Part shown: piece by piece, positions 8,404 through 17,148 of the stretch
How the letters are laid out: the number at the start of each line of letters is the position of its first letter
How positions within the stretch are numbered: position 1 is the first letter of the stretch
Assembly: GCA_964611435.1 (NCBI GenBank)
Contig: CAZSXT010000014.1
Span: 28,365 to 92,364 of the forward strand
Source of the DNA: JAYPHU01 sp964611435
GTDB lineage: Bacteria; Pseudomonadota; Alphaproteobacteria; Rhodospirillales; UBA2165
Direction of reading: 5' to 3'
Length of the DNA: 64,000 bases
Made by a program: the position numbers and the translations under genes
Notes under the pieces: generated by a model
The model's input: the letters and a program-made list of their open reading frames with translations, nothing else
What the model was told of the DNA's origin: nothing
Database searches by the model: none

Positions 8404-9867
8404 ATGGAAAATAGCTCAAACAGTTCGCCAGCCGCCGAAAGCCAGCAGGCCGGTTGGAGGCAAATTTTCACGGGCAAGCTTGGCGTATACAGCCTCATCG
8501 TCAACCTTGGGGTCGGACTATTCGCTATTGATACCTTTGTGATCTCCACCATCATGCCGACTGTGGTTGGCGACATCGGTGGAACGGAATATTATTCCTG
8601 GTCTGTGATGCTGTTTATGGTCGGCTCCATCATGGGCGCCGCCGGCGCGGGCCCGGTCCGCGATCGGCTGGGGCGGCGCAACGGCTATGTCCTCGCGGGG
8701 CTAGTATTTCTGATCGGCAATATGGCGGCGGCGCTCGCGCCCAACATGTTGGTGCTGGTGTTCTGGCGTTTCGTGCAGGGGCTGGGCGGTGGGCTGATCA
8801 TTTCCCAATCATACGGGCTGGTTGGTGATGTTTATCCGCCGGCGATGCGGCCGCGTATTCTATCGATCATTTCGTCAACCTGGGGAATCGCCACGGTGAT
8901 CGGGCCCGGCTTCGGCGGTATTTTTGCCGAGCTTGGCTTGTGGCGCGGCGCCTTTTGGGCGCTGGTGCCCCTCGCCGGGATATTCACGTTTTTGGCTTGG
9001 CGCAGCATTCCTGGCTCCGAAACCGAAGAAACGAAATCCCGGTTTCCGCTGTTTCGGCTTTTCGCTATGGGCGGCGGCATGCTCTGCGTCGGTTTTACCT
9101 CCCAAGTCGAAGACAATTTTCTGCGCGGGGCTCTCATCGTTGCGGCAATCGTTTTGGTGGTTATGGGTTTTCGCCGTGACGCTCAGTCCGAACGGCCGAT
9201 GTTTCCTGCCAAAACCCTTGTCATCACGTCCGAGATCGGCGCCGCCTATTGGGTGATGCTGTTGATCACCGTCTCTTTCACCATCGCCATTCTCTACACC
9301 ACACTCTATCTGCAAATTATCCATAAACAGCCGCCCCTGGTGTCGGCTTATATTAATGCCATCATGTCGTTCTGCTGGACCACCAGCGCCATTGTGGTTG
9401 CCGGATTCAAGGGCCGTTGGATATGGGGGTCGATCATCGGCGGCGGCGGGTTGCTGGTCGCCGGCGCGGCGGTGCTGCTGGCCCAGGCGACGACGGGCCA
9501 TGTGATTTTTGTCGGGGTGGGGCTGGCTTTGATCGGGCTCGGCATGGGCCTTACCAACAATCACGTCATCGCACTCGCGATATTGGCGGCGCCCAAGGGC
9601 GGGGAAGCCCTGGCCGGTTCCTCTGTTCAGACCATGCGCAACTTAGGTCTTGGGTTCGGGGCGGCCGCCGCGGGATTGTTCGCCAATGCCGCGGGGATCA
9701 CGACGGCCGGGGTGGAGCTGTCCGTCACAGGCCATGTCAGCGCTTCGAACCCGTCGATGGTTGCCTATGCCATTAACTGGGTGCACGGCGCCGATCTCGG
9801 CGTGGCGCTGTTGACCTTGCTGGTCATTCTGTACTACTTCGGCAAAGCAAAGCATCGGACAGAGTAG
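8404..9867 (+). CDS. MFS transporter, DHA2/EmrB-like drug or metabolite exporter
   Basis: About 487 residues with many hydrophobic helices. The MFS signature GPVRDRLGRRNGYVLAG follows the second helix, and FVISTIMPTVVGDIGG in the first helix is typical of 12-14 helix DHA proton-driven exporters. The N-terminal 25 residues are polar and cytoplasmic. The ATG at 8404 is chosen; an upstream TTG at 8368 is less likely. It is divergent from the gentisate dioxygenase-like gene across about 125 bases, so the pair may share control. Its substrate is unknown; export of an aromatic compound would fit the neighbourhood but is inference. Confidence 0.85.
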   Translation: MENSSNSSPAAESQQAGWRQIFTGKLGVYSLIVNLGVGLFAIDTFVISTIMPTVVGDIGGTEYYSWSVMLFMVGSIMGAAGAGPVRDRLGRRNGYVLAGLVFLIGNMAAALAPNMLVLVFWRFVQGLGGGLIISQSYGLVGDVYPPAMRPRILSIISSTWGIATVIGPGFGGIFAELGLWRGAFWALVPLAGIFTFLAWRSIPGSETEETKSRFPLFRLFAMGGGMLCVGFTSQVEDNFLRGALIVAAIVLVVMGFRRDAQSERPMFPAKTLVITSEIGAAYWVMLLITVSFTIAILYTTLYLQIIHKQPPLVSAYINAIMSFCWTTSAIVVAGFKGRWIWGSIIGGGGLLVAGAAVLLAQATTGHVIFVGVGLALIGLGMGLTNNHVIALAILAAPKGGEALAGSSVQTMRNLGLGFGAAAAGLFANAAGITTAGVELSVTGHVSASNPSMVAYAINWVHGADLGVALLTLLVILYYFGKAKHRTE

Positions 9868-9883
9868 GTCGCTGAAAAAGCCT

Positions 9884-10198
9884 CTAGTGTCCGCTGATTT
9901 CCGCATGGAGCGGTTTTGTTTCTTCGAACTTGGCTTTTTGTTCATCGGACGCTGCGGTTTGATGCTTTTCTTTCCATTCGTTGTAGGTCATGCCGTAAAT
10001 GACCTCCCGCGCCTGGTCGTAGTCGATCTCCACATTCCGCTCTTCGGCGGCGGCCATGTACCACTTGGCCAGGCAGTTTCGGCAAAAGCCGGCGAGGTTC
10101 ATGACGTCAATATTCTGTACGTCGGTGCGCTTCTGGAGATGTTGAACGAGGCCACGAAAGACGGCGGCTTCGATTTCGATACGGGTTTGATCGTCCAT
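9884..10198 (-). CDS. DUF1244 family protein
   Basis: This 104-residue protein matches the DUF1244 family, which is common in Alpha- and Gammaproteobacteria. Its core contains the conserved NLAGFCRNCLAKWY motif with two cysteines, then DYDQAREVIYGMTYNEWK. The biochemical role of the family is not known to me. The start is the ATG at 10196-10198, preceded by AGGAGA. The C-terminal 25 residues are charged and variable. It is convergent with the MFS gene and divergent from the giant coiled-coil gene. Confidence 0.88.
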   Translation of the reverse strand: MDDQTRIEIEAAVFRGLVQHLQKRTDVQNIDVMNLAGFCRNCLAKWYMAAAEERNVEIDYDQAREVIYGMTYNEWKEKHQTAASDEQKAKFEETKPLHAEISGH

Positions 10199-10494
10199 GA
10201 CGGGTATTCTCCTTCGCAAATTGTTCGACGCAATATGTAGCTCTCCGATGGCAACACTGCAATTCCCGGAACTGTGATTAATGACGTTGGCCCCGTTGTT
10301 TTCGCAGTAGCCTTGATTTGCACATTAATCCTGGAATTATCCCTGCATTACCAACAAGTTATCCACAGTTTTTCCCCAGATTGCTTCGGCTCCGGCCCCT
10401 GGGCTGCGATTGTTCTGTAACTCCCGAGTATGATACATTTCGCAGCCCGGATAGGAGAGCCGGGGCCACGCCAGAGATCATTCGGGAGGATAGA
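10199..10494. promoter_or_regulatory. Divergent intergenic region with one consensus DnaA box
   Basis: This roughly 300-base gap separates the DUF1244 gene from the giant coiled-coil gene. It holds a perfect nine-base DnaA box, TTATCCACA, at 10359-10367, and an imperfect CtrA-like pair (TTAA, seven bases, ATTA) beginning at 10325. A possible -10 element, TATGAT, lies near 10430. No RNA gene or credible short ORF was seen. A single DnaA box does not make an origin, so a regulatory role is more likely if it is functional. Confidence 0.4.
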
Positions 10495-13400
10495 ATGGCG
10501 ATCAATTCATCCGGCAATCCGGAGTCCGGAAATCCGTCCATAGAGGTGGTTCACGACTCGCTGTCGAAGCAGGACCCGGCGCCGGAAGATCTTCAGGCCG
10601 ATCCGGAACCGATTGTCCCGCCGGGATCGTCCGTCGAGCCCGACATCTATATTCCGCCCAAAGCCCCTGAATGGAATCCGCCGTTTTACGCGCGCTACCG
10701 GCTTCTGAGCGTCTCTGCAATTTTGCTAACGGTGGCGTGGGTTTTTCTATCAGGGTTTTATGTGACCGAAAGTCTGAACGTTGTGGATTTCAACGCTTTG
10801 CTGCCGCACGAGGTGGGGGGACTGGCCGCGGGTATTCTAACGCCGATTGCCCTGTTGTGGATTGTGGTCGCCTATTTCGAGCGCGCCCGGATTTATGAAC
10901 GTGAGGCCGCCAGTCTGCGTTGGCATCTGGAACAGCTGACGTTCCCTACGGAAACGGCCGAAACGCGCGTCAACCAAATCACCAATGTATTACGGGCCCA
11001 GGCGAAGGCGCTGACCAGCAGCTCGGAAGAGGCTGCCAGCCGTGCCGCCGAAGCGACCGCGATGATCCGGCAACAAACCGTGGCTCTGTCGGCGGCGTCG
11101 GATGAAGCGACCCTTAAGGCGGAAAGTGCTGGAGAGAAGCTGCGCCAACAAGTAGAGGACTTGGTCTCAGCTTCAGACCGAGCGATCAACCGGGCGCGCG
11201 AAGCCGGCAATGTTCTCCACCACCAGTCGCATGACTTGATCAATGTGTCGCAGCAGGCGGCTTCGCGCACCGAGGACATTACGACAGCGCTGCAGAAAAG
11301 CGGCGAGGAGTTGATGCGGGTTGCCGATGATGCGTCCCGCAAGGCTCACGATACATCCGAATTGTTTGCGAAACGCTCGGAAGTGCTGTCGGAAGTGTCC
11401 AGTGCCGCCTCGGTACGGGCCGAGAAAATGGGCGCGGATCTAACCCTGCACACCGATGCGTTGAAAGGTGCGACCGAAGCCGCCGCCCGGCGGGTGGAAT
11501 CGGCCAGCGAGAATCTCCGCGACTTTGCACAGGATATGACTCGCCGGTCCGACGAGGCGCAACGTCAAGCCGAAGCCATGAGTGACATGTTAAATCGCCA
11601 AGTGGAGGTCATTGCCGAAGCGGTGCTCAAATCGTCCGCGCAGACCAACGACATCGTCAAGCAAGTGGCGGAAGAAGCGCGAAATCTGGTCGAGACCACC
11701 GACGACGTGCTGCGTAAAGTGAAAGAGGCCGGTGTGGAACTGGCGACCAACACCGGTGATTTGCAGGCGGCCGGCCAGCAGGCTTCTCAAACCATGCACG
11801 GGGCGACGGCTGCCTTCCGTGCCCAGGCAGGCGCACTTGAGGCGATGACTGAAAAGGCAGCGGAACGAACCAGTCACGTTACCGGCCAGTTCCAAGGCGC
11901 GACCGAGACCATGGAGGCGGCCACCGAAGGCTCGCTCGGACAGCTAGGTGAGGTGGCCGAGGAGTTGCGCTCCCTGGCCGATGCGCTGACGGCACATACC
12001 GAACGCGCCGTCGCCGATATGAACGATGCTGGCCAAAACATGCAAGGCAAGTCCGATCACATTACCCGGCTTAGTGATCTTGTGGTGCTCCGTCTTGGAA
12101 CCACCAGTGAGGCGTTGCGCAAAAAAGCCGAGGAACTGGGCGAGGTCTCCAAGAGCGCCAACGCGTTGATCGACGAGTCCAGTGAGCGGTTGCACCAAGC
12201 CAAGCTTGAACTGAAGGAAGCGGCGGACGGCAGTGTCGGCAATGTGGACAGGGTGACCGCCGCGCTTCGTCGTGATCTGGCCGAGATGGTCGAGGCCGCC
12301 AAGGCCGCTGCCGGGGTCAGCGATGAATTTTCGGAAAGGATCGACCGGGTGGCACGGGAGTCGGATGAAGCGGCTGCCAATCTACAGCGGCTTAATGAGG
12401 CTGTTGAGGATCAGGTGCGGAATCTGGCCGCCACTTCCAAAGCCGCCAACGGCGATATGTCTTCCGTGTCGGAGCAACTGGCAGCTCAATCCAGACAGAT
12501 CAGCAAGGCTGCCAATGACACCGTCGAAAGCGTGGGCAAGGTGGGCGCCGTGCTCGAAGAAAGAACCAGGGTGATTGGGGAGTCGTCGACCAAGGCGACC
12601 GAGCGGCTGCGGGCGGTCGGTATCGTTTTGGAGCGCAGGGCCGAAGAACTGAACGCCGCCTCCGACGATGCCACGACCAAAGTCAACGCCGTTGCAGATA
12701 TCATGAGCGGAAAATCCACCGAAATTCTGCAAACTGCTGAACAGGCGGCCAAGGAAGTCTCCACCGCCAGTGAGGCCATGGGCTATCAGTCCCAGGAAGT
12801 GGCGCTCGCGTCAGACCGGGCGGCCAAACTTTTGGCGCTGGTGAATGATGCCCTGAAGCAGCAGTCCCGTGATCTTAACCGGACAACCGACAATGCCGCC
12901 GATCAGATCGACAATGTCAGCGAAAAACTGGCGCAACGGTCTCAGGAGCTGACCAGCATTGCCGACAACGCGGTCACACGCATGGACGAGACTTGGGAGA
13001 CCCTGGAAGACCGAGCCGACAAGATGCGCATTCTGTCATCCGATTTGATTACGCAGGTGGGTGATGCGGCGACAGCTTTGCATGAGCGTTCCCAAGAGTT
13101 GGCCTCGGCCTCCGACAATGCAGTCTCCGATGTTGAGACCGTGGGCGACACGCTTCTGGAACAGTCTAGGGAGGCGGCGACGGCAGCGGATCAGGCCGCT
13201 GCGCGTCTTAGCAAGATCGCCAGCGAACTCGGATCCAGTTTCGCCGAAATCAACGAGACCTCGACCAATACGGAAGAGCGGATGCACCTGATGGGCGCCA
13301 ATTTCCGTCAACGGGCGGAGGAGTTCGCCCAGGCGGCGGGCGAGTCGACGGCTCATGTCCAGGCCTTTGCGGATGCGCTGCAGGAACGCTCGAAGGAAAT

Positions 13401-14685
13401 GACCGGTGCGTCGGACGACGCGGCGTCCAAGATCGACGAGGTCGGACTGGCCTTGCAAGAACGCTCCCGCGAGGTGGCGTTGGCTGTTGATCGTGCCGCC
13501 AAGCTGCTTTCTGCGGTCACTTCCGGTTTGCAGCGCCATGCGGACACGATGAATACGGTTTCCGATCAGGCAGTCGAGAAGGCGGAGGATTTGGGCGAGG
13601 TCTTGAACTCTCAATCCGAGGAAATCGCCAAACTGACCGATCACAATGTGTCGGTGATGGATGAAAGCAGCCGGATGGTGCGCCAGCGGCTCGATGATTT
13701 GGCGGCATCTTCTGATCGGGCCATTGCCAAATTGTCGTCGGCGTCTGATGTCGCCGTAACGAGCACGGATCAGCTGGCCGATGCCTCTCGCGCGGCCGCA
13801 GAGACGGCGGCCCAGGCGGATAAAAATTTCCGCAATACGTCTCACAATATGTCGCGGGCGGCTGAGCAGAACATGATCAAGCTGAAGGAAATCAGTGATC
13901 AGTTGCGCAAACACTCGCAGGATGTGAGTGTCGCTTCCGACCACTTGACCCTCAAAATGGGGTCGGCTGGCGGTGAGCTCCGTAAGCAGCTGGATGAAAT
14001 TTCCGATTCTTTCGACGAAGCTCTGGGCGGGATAGAGTCTGTGGGTGCAAGTGTAGAAGACAAATCCCGTCTGGCCTCTCGGGCGGCGGAACGGGCAACC
14101 CACAGCATGGAAGTCTGGGGCGAGGCCATGGAAAAAGGCACGGCCAAGGCTTCCCGAGCAGCACAACAAATAAGTACCGAAGCGCAGGAGGCGTCCCGTG
14201 CGGTTTTAAAACAGACCGAGGCGCTGACCAATGTCTCCAACCGGGCGCGCGAGATTTCGGAGGCGTTGACCGAGCAGACCAAAGTCGCCGGCACTGGCGA
14301 ATTCCTCAAGCGGATGTCGTTGATCACCGAAGCTTTGGAATCGGTCGCCATCGACCTGAACCGGGTTCTCGAAACCCGTGTCAGCGAAGATGACTGGCAG
14401 AAGTTCAGCCACGGCGACAAGAGCGTGTTCCTGCGCAAAATTCTCGGCATGCGGTCCAAATCCAAATTGGGCCGGATCACCAAGCTTTATCGGGAAGACA
14501 GCGAATTCCGGGATTATGTTACCCGTTATCTGCGCCAATTTGATGGGTTGATCGCTGATGCCAAAAAGACCGACCAGGAAGGCGTGCTGAGCGCGGGATT
14601 CATGACCTCTGATGCGGGTAAGGTCTACATGTTGCTCCGTGCCGCGCTCGATTGGGAAACTGGCGGCGACGTGGAAGAGGATTAA
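10495..14685 (+). CDS. Giant membrane-anchored coiled-coil protein of 25-residue repeats
   Basis: The 1396-residue product starts at the ATG at 10495 (GGGAGGA six bases upstream). Residues 1-66 are polar and proline-rich. Two membrane helices follow, about 69-90 and 106-127, so both ends face the cytoplasm. From residue 141 to 1261 the sequence divides into 45 consecutive repeats: 44 of exactly 25 residues and one of 21. Each begins with a hydrophobic residue, then a charged or polar residue, and contains a pattern like LxERSxELxxASDxA. The last 135 residues (KFSHGDKSVFLRKILG and onward) are non-repetitive and rich in basic residues. Topology resembles the Caulobacter polarity factor TipN, but I cannot claim homology. 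Automatic tools may label it apolipoprotein-like or methyl-accepting. Confidence 0.9.
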   Translation: MAINSSGNPESGNPSIEVVHDSLSKQDPAPEDLQADPEPIVPPGSSVEPDIYIPPKAPEWNPPFYARYRLLSVSAILLTVAWVFLSGFYVTESLNVVDFNALLPHEVGGLAAGILTPIALLWIVVAYFERARIYEREAASLRWHLEQLTFPTETAETRVNQITNVLRAQAKALTSSSEEAASRAAEATAMIRQQTVALSAASDEATLKAESAGEKLRQQVEDLVSASDRAINRAREAGNVLHHQSHDLINVSQQAASRTEDITTALQKSGEELMRVADDASRKAHDTSELFAKRSEVLSEVSSAASVRAEKMGADLTLHTDALKGATEAAARRVESASENLRDFAQDMTRRSDEAQRQAEAMSDMLNRQVEVIAEAVLKSSAQTNDIVKQVAEEARNLVETTDDVLRKVKEAGVELATNTGDLQAAGQQASQTMHGATAAFRAQAGALEAMTEKAAERTSHVTGQFQGATETMEAATEGSLGQLGEVAEELRSLADALTAHTERAVADMNDAGQNMQGKSDHITRLSDLVVLRLGTTSEALRKKAEELGEVSKSANALIDESSERLHQAKLELKEAADGSVGNVDRVTAALRRDLAEMVEAAKAAAGVSDEFSERIDRVARESDEAAANLQRLNEAVEDQVRNLAATSKAANGDMSSVSEQLAAQSRQISKAANDTVESVGKVGAVLEERTRVIGESSTKATERLRAVGIVLERRAEELNAASDDATTKVNAVADIMSGKSTEILQTAEQAAKEVSTASEAMGYQSQEVALASDRAAKLLALVNDALKQQSRDLNRTTDNAADQIDNVSEKLAQRSQELTSIADNAVTRMDETWETLEDRADKMRILSSDLITQVGDAATALHERSQELASASDNAVSDVETVGDTLLEQSREAATAADQAAARLSKIASELGSSFAEINETSTNTEERMHLMGANFRQRAEEFAQAAGESTAHVQAFADALQERSKEMTGASDDAASKIDEVGLALQERSREVALAVDRAAKLLSAVTSGLQRHADTMNTVSDQAVEKAEDLGEVLNSQSEEIAKLTDHNVSVMDESSRMVRQRLDDLAASSDRAIAKLSSASDVAVTSTDQLADASRAAAETAAQADKNFRNTSHNMSRAAEQNMIKLKEISDQLRKHSQDVSVASDHLTLKMGSAGGELRKQLDEISDSFDEALGGIESVGASVEDKSRLASRAAERATHSMEVWGEAMEKGTAKASRAAQQISTEAQEASRAVLKQTEALTNVSNRAREISEALTEQTKVAGTGEFLKRMSLITEALESVAIDLNRVLETRVSEDDWQKFSHGDKSVFLRKILGMRSKSKLGRITKLYREDSEFRDYVTRYLRQFDGLIADAKKTDQEGVLSAGFMTSDAGKVYMLLRAALDWETGGDVEED
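10915..14277 (+). repeat. Tandem 75-base coding repeats (25 residues each)
   Basis: The repeat block covers residues 141-1261 of the coiled-coil protein. Unit boundaries fall every 75 bases without exception apart from one 63-base unit at residues 591-611 (starting IDRVARESDE). Units are diverged in DNA and protein, sharing a pattern rather than identity, for example LQERSKEMTGASDDAASK and LQERSREVALAVDRAAKL. A 25-residue period corresponds to seven helical turns (7+7+11), so this is a long regular helix pairing surface. Confidence 0.88.
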
Positions 14686-16007
14686 TCTGCGTAGCGGTTC
14701 TTGGGCCGGGGCAGGCCCATATTTTCCCGGAAGGTCTTGCCTTCATATTCCCTGCGGAACAGGTCCCGGCGCTGCAGTTCCGGGATGACACGATCAATGA
14801 AGTCGTCCAAGCCACCCGGTAGATAGGGGAACATGATCGTGAAACCATCGCTGCCACGCGTCTCTAGCCATTCTTCCATCTCGTCGGCAATCATTTCCGG
14901 CGTTCCCATGATGCAAAGGCCTGAATAACCGCCCAATCGTTGGGCCAACTGCCGGACTGTCAGGCCTTCGGTTTCCGCCATTTGGATGACCCGGTCGCGG
15001 CCGCTCTTGGACTGATTGCTCTCCGGCAACTCGGGTAATGGGCCGTCGAGATCGAACTTGGACGCGTCGGAGCCAATAGCGATGGAGAGGGACGCAATCG
15101 CGCTGTCCAGATGCACCTTGCTGTCGAGCACGGCGCGTTTTTCACGGGCTTCTTCCAAGGAGTCGCCCACAATCACCATGCAGGCCGGCAGGATACGCAT
15201 GTTTTCCGGATCGCGCCCAGCGGCCTGCATCCTGGTTTTGACGTCCGAATAGAATTCCTGCCCCAGCTTGAGGGTGCGGTGAGAGGTAAATACTGCCTCC
15301 GCCGTTTCCGCCGCCAGTTGCCTGCCCGAATCCGAGGAACCTGCCTGTACGATTACCGGCCAGCCCTGAACCGGCCGGGCAATGTTCAACGGTCCACGGC
15401 ATTTCAGGAACTCCCCGTCATGGTCCAGCACGTGCATCTTGTCGGGGTCAAAGAAAATACCCTCGTCCACGTCCCGGATGAATGCGTCTTCTTCCCAACT
15501 GTCCCAGAGGCCGGTGACGACTTCATAGAATTCCCGCGCCCGGCGATAGCGCTCGCTATGTTCCAGATGATCTTCGAGGCCAAAGTTCTTAGAGGCGTCC
15601 GGGTTCGACGTGGTGACGATGTTCCAGCCCGCCCGGCCGCCGGAGATATGATCAAGGGACGAAAACCGCCGGGCGACGTGATAAGGCTGCTCGTAAGTCG
15701 TGGAGCCGGTGGCCACCAACCCCAGATGTTCCGTCACCATGGCCAGCGCCGGCAGAAGCGTCATGGGTTCGAACGAGGTGACCGTGCCGCTGCGTTTCAA
15801 GGCGTCCATGGGCATGTTGAGGACAGCCAGATGGTCGGCCATAAAGAAGGCATCAAATTTTCTCTCTTCCAGACGTTGGGCGAAGTGCTTGATGTGCTGG
15901 AAGTTGAAGTTGGCGTCGGCATAGGCGCCCGGATAGCGCCACGCCCCGGTGTGAATGGTGGCCGGGCGCATGAAGGCGCCGAGGCGCAGTTTGCGGTCTG
16001 AACTCAT
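14682..16007 (-). CDS. LLM-class flavin-dependent monooxygenase (NtaA/SnaA/DszA family)
   Basis: The 441-residue protein has the bacterial-luciferase-like TIM barrel of the NtaA/DszA group: RLEERKFDAFFMADHLAV, the GRAGWNIVTTSNPDASKNFG segment typical of the family, and WPVIVQAGSSDSGRQLAAE. These enzymes use FMNH2 from a separate reductase to oxidise compounds such as nitrilotriacetate, dibenzothiophene sulfone or alkanesulfonates. No flavin reductase gene is nearby. Its stop codon interlocks with that of the convergent coiled-coil gene (four-base overlap). It is divergent from the dihydroxyphthalate-decarboxylase-like gene, suggesting a shared catabolic role. Confidence 0.9.
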   Translation of the reverse strand: MSSDRKLRLGAFMRPATIHTGAWRYPGAYADANFNFQHIKHFAQRLEERKFDAFFMADHLAVLNMPMDALKRSGTVTSFEPMTLLPALAMVTEHLGLVATGSTTYEQPYHVARRFSSLDHISGGRAGWNIVTTSNPDASKNFGLEDHLEHSERYRRAREFYEVVTGLWDSWEEDAFIRDVDEGIFFDPDKMHVLDHDGEFLKCRGPLNIARPVQGWPVIVQAGSSDSGRQLAAETAEAVFTSHRTLKLGQEFYSDVKTRMQAAGRDPENMRILPACMVIVGDSLEEAREKRAVLDSKVHLDSAIASLSIAIGSDASKFDLDGPLPELPESNQSKSGRDRVIQMAETEGLTVRQLAQRLGGYSGLCIMGTPEMIADEMEEWLETRGSDGFTIMFPYLPGGLDDFIDRVIPELQRRDLFRREYEGKTFRENMGLPRPKNRYAD

Positions 16008-16151
16008 GCTTGTCTGTCCTCTCAGCTAACACCCACATCTTAATTGATGAACGGCGAGAGGCAATCAGGGGATGCGTTCTACCGTGATGACTTGGCTGAA
16101 TTTTTCGTTATCATCCAGGCAACAATCAATATTCATAACGGGGGGGGCTGT

Positions 16152-17141
16152 ATGTCCGTACTTAATCTGTCCATCGCGACCACAGACTATGACCATTTCC
16201 GCGATATCCGTCTGGGCGCGGTCAAGCCGGAAGGGATTGATCTAAACTGGTTTACGTTGGGGCATCACGAATGCTTCGCTCGTTTTACCGCGAACCGGGA
16301 ATTCGATTTGTCGGAACTGTCCTTCGCCAAGTTCACGACGCAAGTGACGCGGGATGATACGGACGTGGTGGGTTTACCGATCATCTGTTCCAGGCTGTTC
16401 CGGTTCAGTTCTTTCTATGTGAACAAGAACAGTAACATCCAAACGATTGCGGACCTGAAGGGTAAAACCGTTGGCTCCCCCGAATGGGCGCATTCAGCGG
16501 CTGTTTATATGCGAGGCTGGATGCACAACGACATGGGCGTGAAGCTTCAGGACGTCCATTGGGTGCAGGCCGGCGCCAACTCTCCTGGCCGTAAGGAAAA
16601 GGTGGAGGTGAACCTGCCCGATGGCGTGCAGCTCACCCGCATTCCCGATAAATCCCTGAGCGAGATGGTCGCCTCGGGCGAGCTGGACTGTGCGCTGATT
16701 GCCCGACCGCCAAACTGCTTCATCGAAGGCCACCCCGATGTGGTGCGGCTGTTTCCGGATTACCTGGAGATGGAAGAAAAGTACTACGGCGACACCGGTG
16801 TCTGGCCGATCATGCATATCATCGCCATTCAAAAACATATCGTGGATGAAAACCCCTGGGTGCCGCGTAACCTGTTTAACGCCTTCCAGGAATCAAAACG
16901 CCGCAGCCTCGAACGTATTTTCGATCCGGCCGTGTCCCGCTATCCGCTTGCGTGGCTGCCGACTTATGCCCGGAAGATGGCGGATATGTTCGGCCCGGAT
17001 ACATTCCCCTACGGGATCGAGGCGAACCGTAAGACCTGGGAGCAGATGGCGCTCTATACCTATCAGCAGGGGATCGCTCACCGGCAGTTCAAGCCCGAGG
17101 AAATCTTCCCGGCAGGTATCGAAACCGAAGTGATCGTGTGA
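16152..17141 (+). CDS. 4,5-dihydroxyphthalate decarboxylase-like (periplasmic-binding fold) protein
   Basis: I start at the ATG at 16152, just after a run of guanines acting as ribosome site. The 329-residue protein lacks a signal peptide. It matches the Pht5/NMT1-like group: LSIATTDYDHFRDIRLG near the start, then DLKGKTVGSPEW and MHIIAIQKHIVDENPW. Members include the cytoplasmic 4,5-dihydroxyphthalate decarboxylase of phthalate degradation and ABC-type binding proteins. Absence of a signal peptide and of ABC permease genes favours an enzyme. It is followed after seven bases by two class II aldolase-family genes and an aroE-like gene, forming an operon-like run. The substrate is unproven. Confidence 0.82.
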   Translation: MSVLNLSIATTDYDHFRDIRLGAVKPEGIDLNWFTLGHHECFARFTANREFDLSELSFAKFTTQVTRDDTDVVGLPIICSRLFRFSSFYVNKNSNIQTIADLKGKTVGSPEWAHSAAVYMRGWMHNDMGVKLQDVHWVQAGANSPGRKEKVEVNLPDGVQLTRIPDKSLSEMVASGELDCALIARPPNCFIEGHPDVVRLFPDYLEMEEKYYGDTGVWPIMHIIAIQKHIVDENPWVPRNLFNAFQESKRRSLERIFDPAVSRYPLAWLPTYARKMADMFGPDTFPYGIEANRKTWEQMALYTYQQGIAHRQFKPEEIFPAGIETEVIV

Positions 17142-17148
17142 GGCGCGG

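Noticed and set aside
10359..10367. Chromosomal origin suggested by a DnaA box
   Set aside because: Only one consensus box was found, with no cluster, no AT-rich unwinding stretch of note and none of the usual alphaproteobacterial origin neighbours.
10318..10494. Upstream extension of the giant coiled-coil frame (59 extra codons)
   Set aside because: The ATG at 10495 has an excellent ribosome site, and the extension would run through the DnaA box and promoter-like sequence.
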